A stretch of 64,000 nt of DNA, from positions 1,488,001 to 1,552,000 of the forward strand of contig NZ_FNTA01000004.1 in assembly GCF_900105055.1 (NCBI RefSeq), in the 5' to 3' direction. The position numbers and the translations under genes were made by a program. The notes beneath the pieces were generated by a model, which saw only the letters and a program-made list of their open reading frames with translations, searched no databases and was not told where the DNA came from. Below are positions 8,312 through 21,675 of this stretch, piece after piece (position 1 is the first letter of the stretch; every line of letters starts with the position of its first letter). This DNA is from Amycolatopsis lurida (GTDB lineage Bacteria > Actinomycetota > Actinomycetes > Mycobacteriales > Pseudonocardiaceae).

Positions 8312-8748
8312 CAGAGCGGCAGCTGGTACTGGAGGAAACCGCGATTGACCGCGACCTGGTCGTACAGGCGGCGCGCGGTGGCGTTGGATTCCTTGGTGTG
8401 CCAGTAAACCCGGTCGCAATCGCGGTCGCGCGCCCAATCCGCGACGGCCTCGATCAACGCCCGCGCGACCCCCTTTCCCCGGGCTTCCGGCGCCGTGAAC
8501 AGGTCTTGCAGGTAACAGACGTCGGTGAGCGCGGAAGTGCTGGGATGCACCAGGAAATGCGTGATCCCGGCGAGCTCGCCGCCCACGCGGGCCCCGAGCG
8601 CGTGCATCCGTTCCCCTGCCTGGAATTCACGCCAGGCTCGGTCGTAGACCTCTTGCGGCGCGACACGTTCGTAGAAGGCGATGTACGCGCGGAACAGGTG
8701 TTCCCAGCCTTCGCGGTCTTCGGGCTCCAGCGGAGCGATGGTGATCAT
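8311..8748 (-). CDS. GNAT family N-acetyltransferase
   Basis: A 145-residue GCN5-related acetyltransferase. The acetyl-CoA binding motif A reads LFTAPEARGKGVARALI, with the usual R-G-x-G-x-A pattern, preceded by the beta4 strand TDVCYLQDL. The C-terminal segment HTKESNATARRLYDQV is common in GNATs acting on small molecules. ATG 8748 has GGGAGGA at good spacing; the frame extends further without a ribosome site. The substrate is unknown. It ends beside the eda terminator. Confidence 0.8.
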   Translation of the reverse strand: MITIAPLEPEDREGWEHLFRAYIAFYERVAPQEVYDRAWREFQAGERMHALGARVGGELAGITHFLVHPSTSALTDVCYLQDLFTAPEARGKGVARALIEAVADWARDRDCDRVYWHTKESNATARRLYDQVAVNRGFLQYQLPL

Positions 8749-8836
8749 GTGGTCCTCCCAGTGATCACCCGAGCCTAGGGTTTCGCCGCTGTCTCGCGAG
8801 TGGCCACTCACGCGGTAAAACAGGCTGCCACTCTCG

Positions 8837-9277
8837 TCAGCTGACGGCTTGCTTCACCAGGCTGGCGATGCGCTGCTCCACCTCCGGGGTGACGCCGGTC
8901 AGCGCGAAGGCCGTCGCCCACATCGCGCCGTCGTCCAGCCGAGCGGCCTCGTTGAAGCCGAGCGTCGCGTACCGCGTCTTGAACTTGGCCGCCGCCTGGA
9001 AGAAGCAGACGATCTTGCCGTCCAGCGCGTAGGCGGGCTGGCCGTACCAGAGTTTCGGCGCGAGCATCGGGGCGTTCGCCTTTACGACGGTGTGGACCAG
9101 CTCGGCCAGCGCCCGGTCCTCATCGGACATCTCGGCGATCTTCGCGACCACGTCCTGCTCGGCCGCCGCCGCTTTGTCCGCGGCCGAACCGCGGCGGGCC
9201 GCCTTCTTCATGTCCTGGGCGTGTTCCTTCATCGCGGCCTTCTCTTCGGCCGTGAATCCTTCGTACGTGGCGGTCAT
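8837..9277 (-). CDS. DUF1801-type protein
   Basis: A 146-residue cytosolic protein. The N-terminal half is an alanine- and lysine-rich helix (GFTAEEKAAMKEHAQDMKKA). The second half holds APKLWYGQPAYAL and KIVCFFQAA, which resemble the DUF1801/YdhG fold (frataxin-like, proposed iron-binding). The start at 9277 has GAGGAGAAA 6-7 bases upstream. It probably forms an operon with the upstream VOC gene (50-bp gap). Its function is not established. Confidence 0.65.
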   Translation of the reverse strand: MTATYEGFTAEEKAAMKEHAQDMKKAARRGSAADKAAAAEQDVVAKIAEMSDEDRALAELVHTVVKANAPMLAPKLWYGQPAYALDGKIVCFFQAAAKFKTRYATLGFNEAARLDDGAMWATAFALTGVTPEVEQRIASLVKQAVS

Positions 9278-9327
9278 GGCGGTTTCTCCTCGGTAAGCGG
9301 CGAGCGGGGGCATCCGGTAGTGGCACA

Positions 9328-9951
9328 TCAGGACTGGGTGGCGAGAGTCGAGGTCTCCCAGACGAACCCGTCGAGGTCGGTGAACGGCGCCGCGCCGCAG
9401 ATCGCGATGCGGTGCGAGCCGGTGCCCTCAGGGGACACGCCGGCGTCCTTGGCCAAGGCCTTGCGCTTGTACAGCGCCAGCTTGACGGGGCTCGAGCCGG
9501 ATTCGAACTCGACGTAGACGCGGCCGAAGCTCTTCCCCACGGCGAGGCCGTGCTCGACGTAGAACTTCTTGCTCGCGGCCACGTCGGCGACACCCAGAAG
9601 GAGCACGATGGCGTCGAATTCGCGGACCGCCGGTCCGGTGTTCTTCTTCGCCGAAGTGGCGATCTTCCAGATCGCCCCGTCCGGAGCCCGCACGGCTCCG
9701 CCGTAGCCCCACATCGACTTCGTGGCGGGCTTGATCACGGTCGCCCCGGCGGCGACGGCGGCGTCGATGAGCGCGTCGGCGTTGGCGGGCTGGGAAACCG
9801 TGAGGGAGAGGGTGTAGCCGCGGAAGCCGGTGGACGGCTCCTGTGAAGCCCGCAGCCGCAGCTCGGAGCCGAGCCCGAAGGCGGTGGTGTAGAAGCGTTC
9901 GGCGGCCTCGGTATCGGCCGCTTCGAGGGTGATGGCGTCGATGAAGTTCAT
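9328..9951 (-). CDS. Two-domain VOC (glyoxalase-fold) protein
   Basis: The 207-residue protein has two vicinal-oxygen-chelate modules. Module one runs about 1-95 (INFIDAITLEAADTEAAERFY-like start and APDGAIWKI end) and module two about 108-205 (VLLLGVADVAASKKFY through DLDGFVWETS). Members include dioxygenases, glyoxalases and antibiotic-binding proteins, and the metal ligands here are not clear enough to choose. A TAGCGT hexamer lies 7 bases before ATG 9951 with no ribosome site, so the mRNA is probably leaderless. Confidence 0.7.
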   Translation of the reverse strand: MNFIDAITLEAADTEAAERFYTTAFGLGSELRLRASQEPSTGFRGYTLSLTVSQPANADALIDAAVAAGATVIKPATKSMWGYGGAVRAPDGAIWKIATSAKKNTGPAVREFDAIVLLLGVADVAASKKFYVEHGLAVGKSFGRVYVEFESGSSPVKLALYKRKALAKDAGVSPEGTGSHRIAICGAAPFTDLDGFVWETSTLATQS

Positions 9952-10059
9952 GCCGATAACGCTATTTCCGGGCAGGCCTCCGACGCTTCTCGATTCCTGA
10001 TCGGTCGTATCGGCGCTGGTCAGAGCCACGCTCCGGCGTCTCGCATGCGCGGAACACGG

Positions 10060-10187
10060 CGTCTGGCGTGATCGGATGGCCGACACGCGTGATCAGAGGG
10101 ACGACACGCGTGATCCAACGGCCGACACGCGTGTCCAGACAGGCGACTCGCGGCGGAACTCGGCCGCGAGCGTGTCGGCCGTTCCAT
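10060..10187. repeat. 21-bp phased repeat tract (intergenic)
   Basis: The unit CGACACGCGTGATC recurs at 10081, 10102, 10123 and, diverged, at 10144, exactly 21 bp apart. A flanking inverted part (GCCGCGAG...GTGTCGGCC) follows. It fills most of the 322-bp gene-free gap between the VOC gene and recX. The same unit recurs at 57959-58095. Confidence 0.75.
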
Positions 10188-10273
10188 GACGCAAGTCGGC
10201 CTGCCTGAACGCAAAACACCGGCCGGCGGGCAAGTGTGCCCGCACGGCCGGCGAGCGGCTCAGATGAGGAAGC

Positions 10274-10816
10274 TCAGTCGAGGGTGGCGTCGTCCAGCAG
10301 CGCCGACTCGGCGCCGAACTCGCGGAGTTCGTCGCGGATCACGGTGTAGGCCAGCCCCTGGGGATAGCCCTTGCGGGCGAGGAAGCCCAGCAGGCGGCGG
10401 ATCGCCGTCTGCTCGTCGACGTTGCCCAAGGAGCGCATGCGCTTCCGTACCAGCTCTCGGGCGCGCTGCTCCTCTGCCTCTCGGTCCACCTCGTCGGCGG
10501 CCTGGACGGCGATATCCCCATCGATTCCTTTGCGTTTGAGCTCGGCTACCAGGGCGTTCCGTGCCAGGCCCATGTTGGCATGGCGGGAACGCACCCACAT
10601 CTCGGCGAACTCGGCGTCGTTGATGAGCCCTGCCTTGTCCAGCTTACCCAGCAGGGTCTCCGTCGTCTCCTCGTCGAAGCCCTTGCGCTTGAGGGCCTGA
10701 CGCAGTTCGTCCGTGGAACGCGGGCGCGCGGCCAGGAGATCGAAGCAGATCTCCTTGGCCTTCTTCCTCCGCTCGTCCGGCGGCAGCTCCGCCGGATCCA
10801 CCTTGGGCGCACGCAT
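10274..10816 (-). CDS. recX: Regulatory protein RecX
   Basis: A 180-residue helical-repeat protein that binds RecA filaments and restrains recombinase and coprotease activity. Three RecX repeats are visible: RSTDELRQALKRKGFDEETTETLLGKLDKAGLINDAEFA, then a middle repeat, and a C-terminal QTAIRRLLGFLARKGY segment. It lies 194 bp downstream of recA on the same strand with two stable hairpins between them, suggesting reduced expression relative to recA. Confidence 0.92.
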   Translation of the reverse strand: MRAPKVDPAELPPDERRKKAKEICFDLLAARPRSTDELRQALKRKGFDEETTETLLGKLDKAGLINDAEFAEMWVRSRHANMGLARNALVAELKRKGIDGDIAVQAADEVDREAEEQRARELVRKRMRSLGNVDEQTAIRRLLGFLARKGYPQGLAYTVIRDELREFGAESALLDDATLD

Positions 10817-10871
10817 TCAGCTCTCACTCCTCAGAAGGCAACAACGAATCGCACCCGAGGCCCGGAGGCCC

Positions 10872-10944
10872 AGGGGGCTTGCCTCCTGGCGGGGATCCAA
10901 GAGGCGGAGCCCCCTTGACGGGGCCTGGGGGGTTCGACCCCCAG
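10872..10944 (-). terminator. Two tandem hairpins between recA and recX
   Basis: AGGGGGCT (10872-10879) pairs with AGCCCCCT (10908-10915), extended by CCGCCTC/GAGGCA. A second hairpin pairs 10925-10931 with 10938-10944 over 7 bp around a short loop. They resemble attenuators that would limit read-through from recA into recX. Confidence 0.6.
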
Positions 10945-11010
10945 AAGGCACGGCGAAGGGATGAAGGCGAGCGCTCTCCGCGAGCACACACCTCCCGATC
11001 CCGCGGCCCC

Positions 11011-12051
11011 TTAGAAGTCGACCGGCGCGGGGGCGGCTTCGGCGTCGACAGCGGCACCGATGCCGAGCTTCTCCTTGATGCGCTTCTCGATCTCGTTGGC
11101 GATGTCCGGGTTGTCCAGCAGGAACTTCCGGGCGTTCTCCTTGCCCTGGCCCAGCTGGTCGCCCTCGTAGGTGTACCAGGCGCCGGACTTGCGCAGGATG
11201 CCCTGGTCGACACCCATGTCGATCAGCGAACCTTCGCGGGAAACACCCTTGCCGTAAAGGATGTCGAACTCGGCCTGCTTGAAGGGCGGCGCGACCTTGT
11301 TCTTGACGACCTTGACACGGGTGCGGTTGCCGACCGGCTCGCCGCCGTCCTTCAGCGTCTCGATGCGGCGGACGTCCAGGCGGACCGACGCGTAGAACTT
11401 CAGCGCCTTACCACCGGTCGTGGTCTCCGGGGAGCCGAACATGACGCCGATCTTCTCGCGCAGCTGGTTGATGAAGATCGCGGTGGTGCCGGAGTTGTTC
11501 ATCGCACCGGTCATCTTCCGCAGCGCCTGGCTCATCAGCCGGGCCTGGAGGCCGACGTGGTTGTCGCCCATCTCGCCCTCGATCTCGGCGCGCGGCACGA
11601 GCGCGGCGACCGAGTCGATGACCAGGATGTCGAGCGCGCCGGAGCGGATCAGCATGTCCGCGATCTCGAGCGCCTGCTCACCGGTGTCCGGCTGGGAGAC
11701 CAGCAGCGCGTCGGTGTCGACGCCGAGCTTCTTGGCGTACTCCGGGTCCAGCGCGTGCTCCGCGTCGATGAACGCGGCGATGCCGCCGTTCTTCTGCGCG
11801 TTGGCGACCGCGTGCAGCGCGACGGTGGTCTTACCGGAGGACTCCGGACCGTAGATCTCGATGACCCGGCCGCGGGGGAGGCCACCGATCCCGAGCGCGA
11901 CGTCGAGCGCGATGGCGCCGGTGGGGATGACCTCGATCGGCGCGCGGCCCTCTTCACCGAGGCGCATGACCGAACCCTTGCCGTACTGCTTGTCGATCTG
12001 GGCGAGGGCCAGTTCGAGCGCCTTGTCCTTGTCGGGTGCTGCTGGTGCCAT
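11011..12051 (-). CDS. recA: Recombinase RecA
   Basis: A 346-residue DNA-dependent ATPase for strand exchange and LexA cleavage. Walker A is GPESSGKTT, Walker B follows in [12 protein letters not shown], and loops L1/L2 are recognisable ([20 protein letters not shown]). There is no intein, unlike the M. tuberculosis protein. ATG 12051 ([10 protein letters not shown]) has GAGGTGG 8 bases upstream; a GTG nine bases earlier is less well placed. A LexA box lies about 140 bp upstream. recX follows. Confidence 0.97.
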   Translation of the reverse strand: MAPAAPDKDKALELALAQIDKQYGKGSVMRLGEEGRAPIEVIPTGAIALDVALGIGGLPRGRVIEIYGPESSGKTTVALHAVANAQKNGGIAAFIDAEHALDPEYAKKLGVDTDALLVSQPDTGEQALEIADMLIRSGALDILVIDSVAALVPRAEIEGEMGDNHVGLQARLMSQALRKMTGAMNNSGTTAIFINQLREKIGVMFGSPETTTGGKALKFYASVRLDVRRIETLKDGGEPVGNRTRVKVVKNKVAPPFKQAEFDILYGKGVSREGSLIDMGVDQGILRKSGAWYTYEGDQLGQGKENARKFLLDNPDIANEIEKRIKEKLGIGAAVDAEAAPAPVDF

Positions 12052-12191
12052 GGAGTCCACCTCGTTGGTTGAGCCGGGTAGGGCTTGTTCAGTTCTGAGC
12101 TGTCGGGTCCGACGCTACGGGCGACCACCGACAATTCCAGGCCTCGCGCCCAAGCTGTGGATCGCTGACCCCGTTGTGGACAACACCATAG

Positions 12192-12207
12192 ACGAACGTC
12201 TGTTCGA
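12192..12207. promoter_or_regulatory. LexA (SOS) box upstream of recA
   Basis: CGAAC-GTCT-GTTCGA matches the actinobacterial/Bacillus-type SOS box TCGAAC-N4-GTTCGA with one end mismatch. Its position before recA supports damage induction. Confidence 0.75.
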
Positions 12208-12257
12208 GGCCGTGGCCGACACGCCGTCGCGCTAGGGTTCTTGTCCCTTTGCCGAGG

Positions 12258-12452
12258 TCAGCGCCGCTCCGGCGGGATCTCGAAGGCGTCGCAGACCGCT
12301 CGCCAGACGTCTTTGGCCGAGATCCCCGCGTCGAGAGCCTGTTCGACGGTCCGGCCCCCGAGTTCACCGAAGGAGTGATCCCTGGAGAGCGTTTCCGCAC
12401 GTCCGGGACCGAATTCGTCGGCCATCAGCCGCCGGAAGACCGTGATACGCAT
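12258..12452 (-). CDS. DUF3046 protein
   Basis: A 64-residue acidic protein conserved upstream of recA in actinobacteria (M. tuberculosis Rv2738c position). It contains RLMADEFGPGRAETLSRDH and a C-terminal AKDVWRAVCDAFEIP. No catalytic motif is visible and its role is unknown. The recurring neighbourhood with recA is the main clue. A strong palindrome lies between it and the next upstream gene. Confidence 0.85.
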   Translation of the reverse strand: MRITVFRRLMADEFGPGRAETLSRDHSFGELGGRTVEQALDAGISAKDVWRAVCDAFEIPPERR

Positions 12453-12485
12453 CGGGAGAAGTCTAGCCCGGCACCCCGGCGGAAA

Positions 12486-12538
12486 CGCGTGAAGGCCCCC
12501 TTCCCTCGGCTGAGCCGAGGGAAGGGGGCCTTCACGCG
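12486..12538. terminator. 53-bp palindrome, terminator of the Hsp70-like gene
   Basis: Two perfect 26-bp arms surround one base. The arms contain GTGAAGGCCCCCTTCC, the same core as the hairpin at 571-627. It lies directly after the stop of the Hsp70-like gene. Confidence 0.75.
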
Positions 12539-12548
12539 AAAACAGCGG

Positions 12549-14453
12549 CTATTCGCCCGGCTGGACGCTCTTTTCGAAGTAGTCGGCCAGCTCGCCCGGC
12601 GTCGGATTCTGGCCTTCCGCCGGGACCTGGTAGATGAAACCGACCAGCGGCCGGTCGGTCACGGTGAACACCAGCACGGCGGCGTTCCGCCCGGCGGCCG
12701 AGGAGTACTGGCCTTCCAGGGCGTTGCCTGCCCATTTGGCCTCGGTGCGGTCCCCACCGGCCGATTTGAGCAGTCCGTCGGTGTAGGCCTTGAGCTTGTC
12801 CGCGGAGTCGCTCTGCAAGTAGGTCACCTGGGTCCCGGCGCGTCCCGGGGCGGAGCAGGTCGACGTCACGCCGAGATCCTCCGCCGGTTTCGCCGGCCCG
12901 TTGCCCATCCCGGGCTTGCAGTCGCCGGTGTCGGCGATCTTCCCCGCGAGCTGGCGCAGGCAGCCGGTGAGGCCCTTGTCGTCGGCCGCGCCGGGCACCT
13001 TGCATTCGTCGGCCGTGTAGGTCGGCACCGAAGAGGACGTCAGGAAGAACGTGAGCCCGGCGGCGAGCAGCACGACCACGGCCACGATGGCGCCGATGAC
13101 GAGCGGCTTCTTCTTGCTCGCGGGCGCCTTGTCGCCGGAGGCCTGGCCGGCCAGCGAGTACGTCGGGAAATTCGTCGGCGCGGGCTGCTGCACCTGCTGC
13201 GGGCCGCTGTTCGGGTAACCCGACTGGGGGAAACCGCCGGACTGGCCGGGGCCGCCGCCCGAATACCCCGGGATCGACGCGACCTGCTGCGGCGGTGGCG
13301 CGTACGGACCCGAAACGCCGGGGTGTGCGCCGGTCCCCGCGGCGACCTGCCCTTCGACGCCCTGCGTGCGCGAGCTGATGCCGTCGGAAGCGACGTGCTG
13401 GGCGCCGAGCGCGACCGCGGTCTCGGGCTGGTCCAGGCTGCCGGGGACGACGCCGAGCTTCTCCGCGATCAGGCTGCCGACCAGCGGGAGACGGCTCGAC
13501 CCGCCGACGAGGTAGATACCGGCGAGTCGATCCGGGGTCATCCCGGCCGAACGGACGACCCGCGACATCAGCTCGACACTGCGCAGCATCGACGGCCGCA
13601 CCAGCGCTTCGAGTTCCCCTCGCGTGACGAGGACGTCTTCGAACGGCTCCGGCATCGGGACCTCGGTCTGCGGGTGCCGCGAGAGGGCTTCCTTCGCCGC
13701 CTTCACGTCCTCCTGCAGCGCGCGCCGCGTACGACGGTCCGGAGTGGACTCGGGCCGCAGGACCCGCTGCCAGCGCTGGGGGTCCTTGTGCGAGACCTCA
13801 CGGCCGACGTGCACCAGCAGCGCCTGGTCGACGTCGAGACCGCCGAGGTCGGGAAGGCCGTCTTCGGCGACGACGGTGAAGCCGCCGTTCGGGGTCGCGC
13901 CGACGATCGCGACGTCGAAGGTGCCGGCGCCGAGGTCGTACACGGCGAGCGCCTGGCCGGGCGCGAGGGTCTTGCCGGGGAACGACGCGAAATGCGCGGC
14001 CGCGGCGACCGGCTCGGGGACGAGCACCAGGTTGCCGCCCATCCCGGCGAGCCGGGCGGCGGACAGCAGCACGTTGCGGCGGGTGGGGCCCCATTGCGCG
14101 GGGTGAGTGAGCCGGACCTCGTCGGGCAGGTCGCCGCCGAGCTGGCGGGTGGTCTCGTCGAGGACGCGGCGCAGGATCGCGGCCAGCACCTCGCTGACCG
14201 GGATGACGTCGGTGCCCAGCAGGAGCGTCTGCTCGTCGATGCGGCGTTTGGGGTTGGGCTCGAAGCGGGTCGGGTCGAGGCGGGCGCGGCGCTCGGCGTC
14301 GCGGCCGACCATGATCGTGCCCTCCTCGGTGGCGAACACCGCGGACGGCATGTTGGCCGAACCGTCGACCTCGACCACGCGCGGGGGCCTCCCGTGCGCC
14401 GAAAGGACGGCCACGGTGTTGGACGTCCCGAGGTCCACCGACAGGATCCGCAC
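12549..14453 (-). CDS. Hsp70-like protein with C-terminal membrane anchor and extracytoplasmic domain
   Basis: The 634-residue protein starts with an Hsp70/actin ATPase domain (about 1-360). It shows phosphate-1 VDLGTSNTV, phosphate-2 YDLGAGTFDVAIV and the adenosine motif YLVGGSSRLPLV. A substrate-binding beta domain is absent. Instead there is a Pro/Gln/Gly-rich linker (about 375-440), a membrane segment (about 450-472, VIGAIVAVVVLLAAG) and a Cys-containing outside domain of about 160 residues. This layout suggests coupling of cytoplasmic nucleotide state to the cell surface rather than general chaperoning. The start is GTG with AAGGGG upstream. It is divergent from lhr. Confidence 0.8.
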   Translation of the reverse strand: MRILSVDLGTSNTVAVLSAHGRPPRVVEVDGSANMPSAVFATEEGTIMVGRDAERRARLDPTRFEPNPKRRIDEQTLLLGTDVIPVSEVLAAILRRVLDETTRQLGGDLPDEVRLTHPAQWGPTRRNVLLSAARLAGMGGNLVLVPEPVAAAAHFASFPGKTLAPGQALAVYDLGAGTFDVAIVGATPNGGFTVVAEDGLPDLGGLDVDQALLVHVGREVSHKDPQRWQRVLRPESTPDRRTRRALQEDVKAAKEALSRHPQTEVPMPEPFEDVLVTRGELEALVRPSMLRSVELMSRVVRSAGMTPDRLAGIYLVGGSSRLPLVGSLIAEKLGVVPGSLDQPETAVALGAQHVASDGISSRTQGVEGQVAAGTGAHPGVSGPYAPPPQQVASIPGYSGGGPGQSGGFPQSGYPNSGPQQVQQPAPTNFPTYSLAGQASGDKAPASKKKPLVIGAIVAVVVLLAAGLTFFLTSSSVPTYTADECKVPGAADDKGLTGCLRQLAGKIADTGDCKPGMGNGPAKPAEDLGVTSTCSAPGRAGTQVTYLQSDSADKLKAYTDGLLKSAGGDRTEAKWAGNALEGQYSSAAGRNAAVLVFTVTDRPLVGFIYQVPAEGQNPTPGELADYFEKSVQPGE

Positions 14454-14624
14454 AGCTCATACCCCTTCACAGACGAACGGCGACCGCCCCAGTACCGATC
14501 CGGCCGCGCTGGCGGTGATGCTCCCATGAGCGAGGTCACCGCACGTGCGGAACCCGCCGAACTCGTCCCCGAGCGGGTGTCTCGTCACAGCCTCGGAGCG
14601 AAACTGTCGGTGGTCCGGCGCAGT

Positions 14625-19247
<4,623 letters not shown>

Positions 19248-19284
19248 AATCACCGCTCAGACCTGCGGAGAAGGACGTTCGATC

Positions 19285-19788
19285 ATGGTGATGCGCGACC
19301 TGCGCTATTTCGGGGATCCCGTGCTCAAGACCGTATGCGACCCGGTCACGACATTCGACAAGAAGATCGAGTCGCTGGTGACCGATCTGATGGACGGGGT
19401 GAAACCGGCCGGGCGTGCGGGTCTCGCGGCGCCGCAGATCGGGGTCGGGCTGCGGGTGTTCAGCTATGACGTCGGCGGGTTGAGCGGATACGTGATCAAC
19501 CCCGAGATCGTCGAGCTGTCCGAAGAGACGCACGAGATCGGTGAGGGCTGCCTCTCGGTGCCGGAGCTGTGGTTCCCGGTCGTCCGCGCGAAGCACGCCG
19601 TGGTGCGCGGTGTCGACCTGCGCAACGAACCGGTCGCGGTCGAAGGCGTCGACGTGCTCGCCCAGTGCCTGCAGCACGAGACCGATCACCTCGACGGCAA
19701 GCTCTACCTGGAACGGCTCCCCCCCGAACGCAAGAAGCGCGCGCTGGGCGAGGCCCGCGGCAAAGACTGGTTCTGGAACCGCAATTAG
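19285..19788 (+). CDS. def: Peptide deformylase
   Basis: A 167-residue metalloenzyme that removes the formyl group from nascent proteins. All three motifs are intact: GLAAPQIG, EGCLSVP and QHETDHLDG (HExxH type; Cys and two His bind the metal). The start ATG has AGAAGGA upstream. The last codons and the stop lie inside a 22-bp inverted repeat shared with the convergent acetyltransferase, so the C-terminus Arg-Asn is dictated by the palindrome. Confidence 0.95.
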   Translation: MVMRDLRYFGDPVLKTVCDPVTTFDKKIESLVTDLMDGVKPAGRAGLAAPQIGVGLRVFSYDVGGLSGYVINPEIVELSEETHEIGEGCLSVPELWFPVVRAKHAVVRGVDLRNEPVAVEGVDVLAQCLQHETDHLDGKLYLERLPPERKKRALGEARGKDWFWNRN

Positions 19789-19835
19789 TCACCTGCTTGC
19801 GGCCGTCCCCTCTCGCAAGCAGGTGACTAATTGCG
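19780..19835. terminator. Bidirectional palindrome containing both convergent stop codons
   Basis: Perfect 22-bp arms (19780-19801 and 19814-19835) with a 12-base loop. The arm CGCAATTAGTCACCTGCTTG includes the TAG of def; the other arm includes the TAG of the opposite gene. A related palindrome lies at 42178-42242. Confidence 0.8.
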
Positions 19836-20912
19836 GGGGTCGGAGAGCGCGAAGCGCAGGGTGCCGGGGTCGCCGGAGGCGCGTTCGGGCCGGAGCCCCA
19901 CGCGGGCGGCGGTGCGGTAGAGGGAGTCGTCGCCGGGCAGGCAGACGGCGGCGAGTTCGCGCTCCCCCTTGGCCATGGCGAGGGTGGCGAGCCTGGCGAG
20001 CAAAGCCGTGCCGATGCCCTGGCGCTGCCAGGAATCCTCGACCAGGAGCGAGACTTCGGCCGCGCCGCCGCCGGCGGACGGGATCAGCTGGCCGAGACCG
20101 ATCACGTCCCGGCCGCAGACCGCGAGCAGGCTGATGCCGCGTGGCGGCATCAGGAGCCGGTGCAGCCAGCGACGCGGCACGGCACGCATTCCGGTGTGAT
20201 AGCGGTGGAAGAGCGTCGTCATCGAGCATCTCTGGTGCAGCGCGGACACCGCTTCCGCGTCACCGGGGACGCCCTTGCGCAGGACGATCGCGGCGCCGTC
20301 GGTCCGGTCGAGCACGATCGGACCGGTCACGTTGTCGCGGACCGCGGCGCTCAGGCCGATCAGTGCGACGGCGCGGCTCAGTTCCAGTTCGACGAACGGC
20401 GACCACCGGCGGCGCGCGACGAACGCGGTGCCGTCCCCCGCCGGGAACACAGCGCGGTGCCCGCCTTCCGTACGGGCCGGGTTCGCCTCGATCGACGGGA
20501 CCTTGGTGACGACGTCGGCCGCGAGGACGCCGCGGAGCACTTCCGCGAGGCCGCGGGGCTCCTCGACGGCCCTCGTGGCCGCGGTGAGCGTCGCGGTGGC
20601 CGGGTCGACCAGTTCGGCCAGATCCGCGTCGATGACGGCGGAGCATTCGCATCCTTCGTCGCGGATCGCGTCGACGAGCAGTTGGCGCGGCAGACCGGTG
20701 GCCGGCCGCAAGACGATCTCGTCGAGCACGCCGCCGGGGACCGGGAGCACCGACAACCCGAGAATGTTGCATTCGAGGTCGGCGAGCCGGATCGCGATCC
20801 TGGCCAGGGTGCCGGGCCGGTCGTCCACGCGGATCCGGACACGCCAGGCCGACGCGGCCGTGGTCTCTTCGCCGGGGTGGACCAGGGTGGGCCGGGCTCG
20901 ATAGGTCTCCAT
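19827..20912 (-). CDS. ACT-domain GNAT lysine acetyltransferase (AAPatA-like)
   Basis: The 361-residue protein joins an N-terminal ACT domain (about 20-95, VDDRPGTLARIAIRLADLECNI) to a C-terminal GNAT domain (about 205-350; acetyl-CoA motif SWQRQGIGTALLARL). This fusion is known in actinomycetes as amino-acid-responsive protein acetyltransferases, in which amino-acid binding to ACT tunes acetylation of enzymes such as acetyl-CoA synthetase. The effector for this protein cannot be read from sequence. It stands alone on the minus strand, convergent with def. Confidence 0.82.
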   Translation of the reverse strand: METYRARPTLVHPGEETTAASAWRVRIRVDDRPGTLARIAIRLADLECNILGLSVLPVPGGVLDEIVLRPATGLPRQLLVDAIRDEGCECSAVIDADLAELVDPATATLTAATRAVEEPRGLAEVLRGVLAADVVTKVPSIEANPARTEGGHRAVFPAGDGTAFVARRRWSPFVELELSRAVALIGLSAAVRDNVTGPIVLDRTDGAAIVLRKGVPGDAEAVSALHQRCSMTTLFHRYHTGMRAVPRRWLHRLLMPPRGISLLAVCGRDVIGLGQLIPSAGGGAAEVSLLVEDSWQRQGIGTALLARLATLAMAKGERELAAVCLPGDDSLYRTAARVGLRPERASGDPGTLRFALSDPRN

Positions 20913-21006
20913 GAGTCCACGGTCCCGGCCGGTTGTTGCCTGCCCACGGCGCGGATGTTTCGCTCACGTCAGCGTTCGACGCCACCGCGCAACGCCGGCG
21001 AAACAC

Positions 21007-21675
21007 TCAGCGGGGAGAAAGCACGCTGAATTCGTTGCCCTCCGGATCCACCATCGCTTCGCCACTCTCCCCTGACGCGCCCAGCTCCCGCAGGCGCCGG
21101 ACCTCGGCCGCCCGGCTCTTGCCTCGCCGTGGCGCGATCTCGAACCGCAGCCGGTTCCTGTGCTGCTTTTCTTCTCGCGTGGCGAGGAACTCGACCCAGG
21201 GACCGCGGCCGTCCGGTGGCCGCAGGCCGACGATCGCCTCCTCCCGGACGCCGATCTCCCAGCCGAGGGCGGCCGCCCAGAACCGCGCCAGCCGCTCCGG
21301 GTCGAGGGCGTCGGTGACCACCGAGGCGATCGCGCCGGTGCCCTCATACTGCTCGCGGGGCTCGAGAACACAGAACTCGTTGCCCTCGGGGTCCGCGAGC
21401 ACCACCCACGGCACCCGCTTCTCCTCCGGCGGGCCCTGGCCGATGTCGATGTGCCGTGCGCCGAGGGACAGCGCACGGTCCACCAGCCCGGCCTGGTGCT
21501 CGGGCGAACGGCTCGCCAGATCCAGGTGCAGCCGGTTCTTGCCCCGTTTGGGGCCCGCCTCGGAGCGGAACGCCGGTTGGAACGGGGCGTCCCAGCTGAA
21601 CAGCCCTTCCCAGAAACCCGCCAGATCTCTGGGAAGGGCCGAGTCGAAGACCAGGTTCACCAGCTGTGCAGCCAC
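21007..21675 (-). CDS. Two-domain VOC (glyoxalase-like) protein
   Basis: The 222-residue protein has two VOC modules ending in the repeated signature DPEGNEF (near residues 103 and 213). This glyoxalase-like subfamily is abundant in actinomycetes and usually of unknown substrate. GTG 21675 is preceded by TAGGTT at 7 bases and no ribosome site, so it is likely leaderless; upstream GTG codons are less likely. Modules one and two are similar, suggesting internal duplication. Confidence 0.72.
   Translation of the reverse strand: MAAQLVNLVFDSALPRDLAGFWEGLFSWDAPFQPAFRSEAGPKRGKNRLHLDLASRSPEHQAGLVDRALSLGARHIDIGQGPPEEKRVPWVVLADPEGNEFCVLEPREQYEGTGAIASVVTDALDPERLARFWAAALGWEIGVREEAIVGLRPPDGRGPWVEFLATREEKQHRNRLRFEIAPRRGKSRAAEVRRLRELGASGESGEAMVDPEGNEFSVLSPR

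Noticed and set aside
12249..14624. Long in-frame extension upstream of lhr
   Set aside because: It is antisense to the Hsp70-like gene and the protein would exceed 2300 residues; homologues begin near LDLFSPATRDWF.
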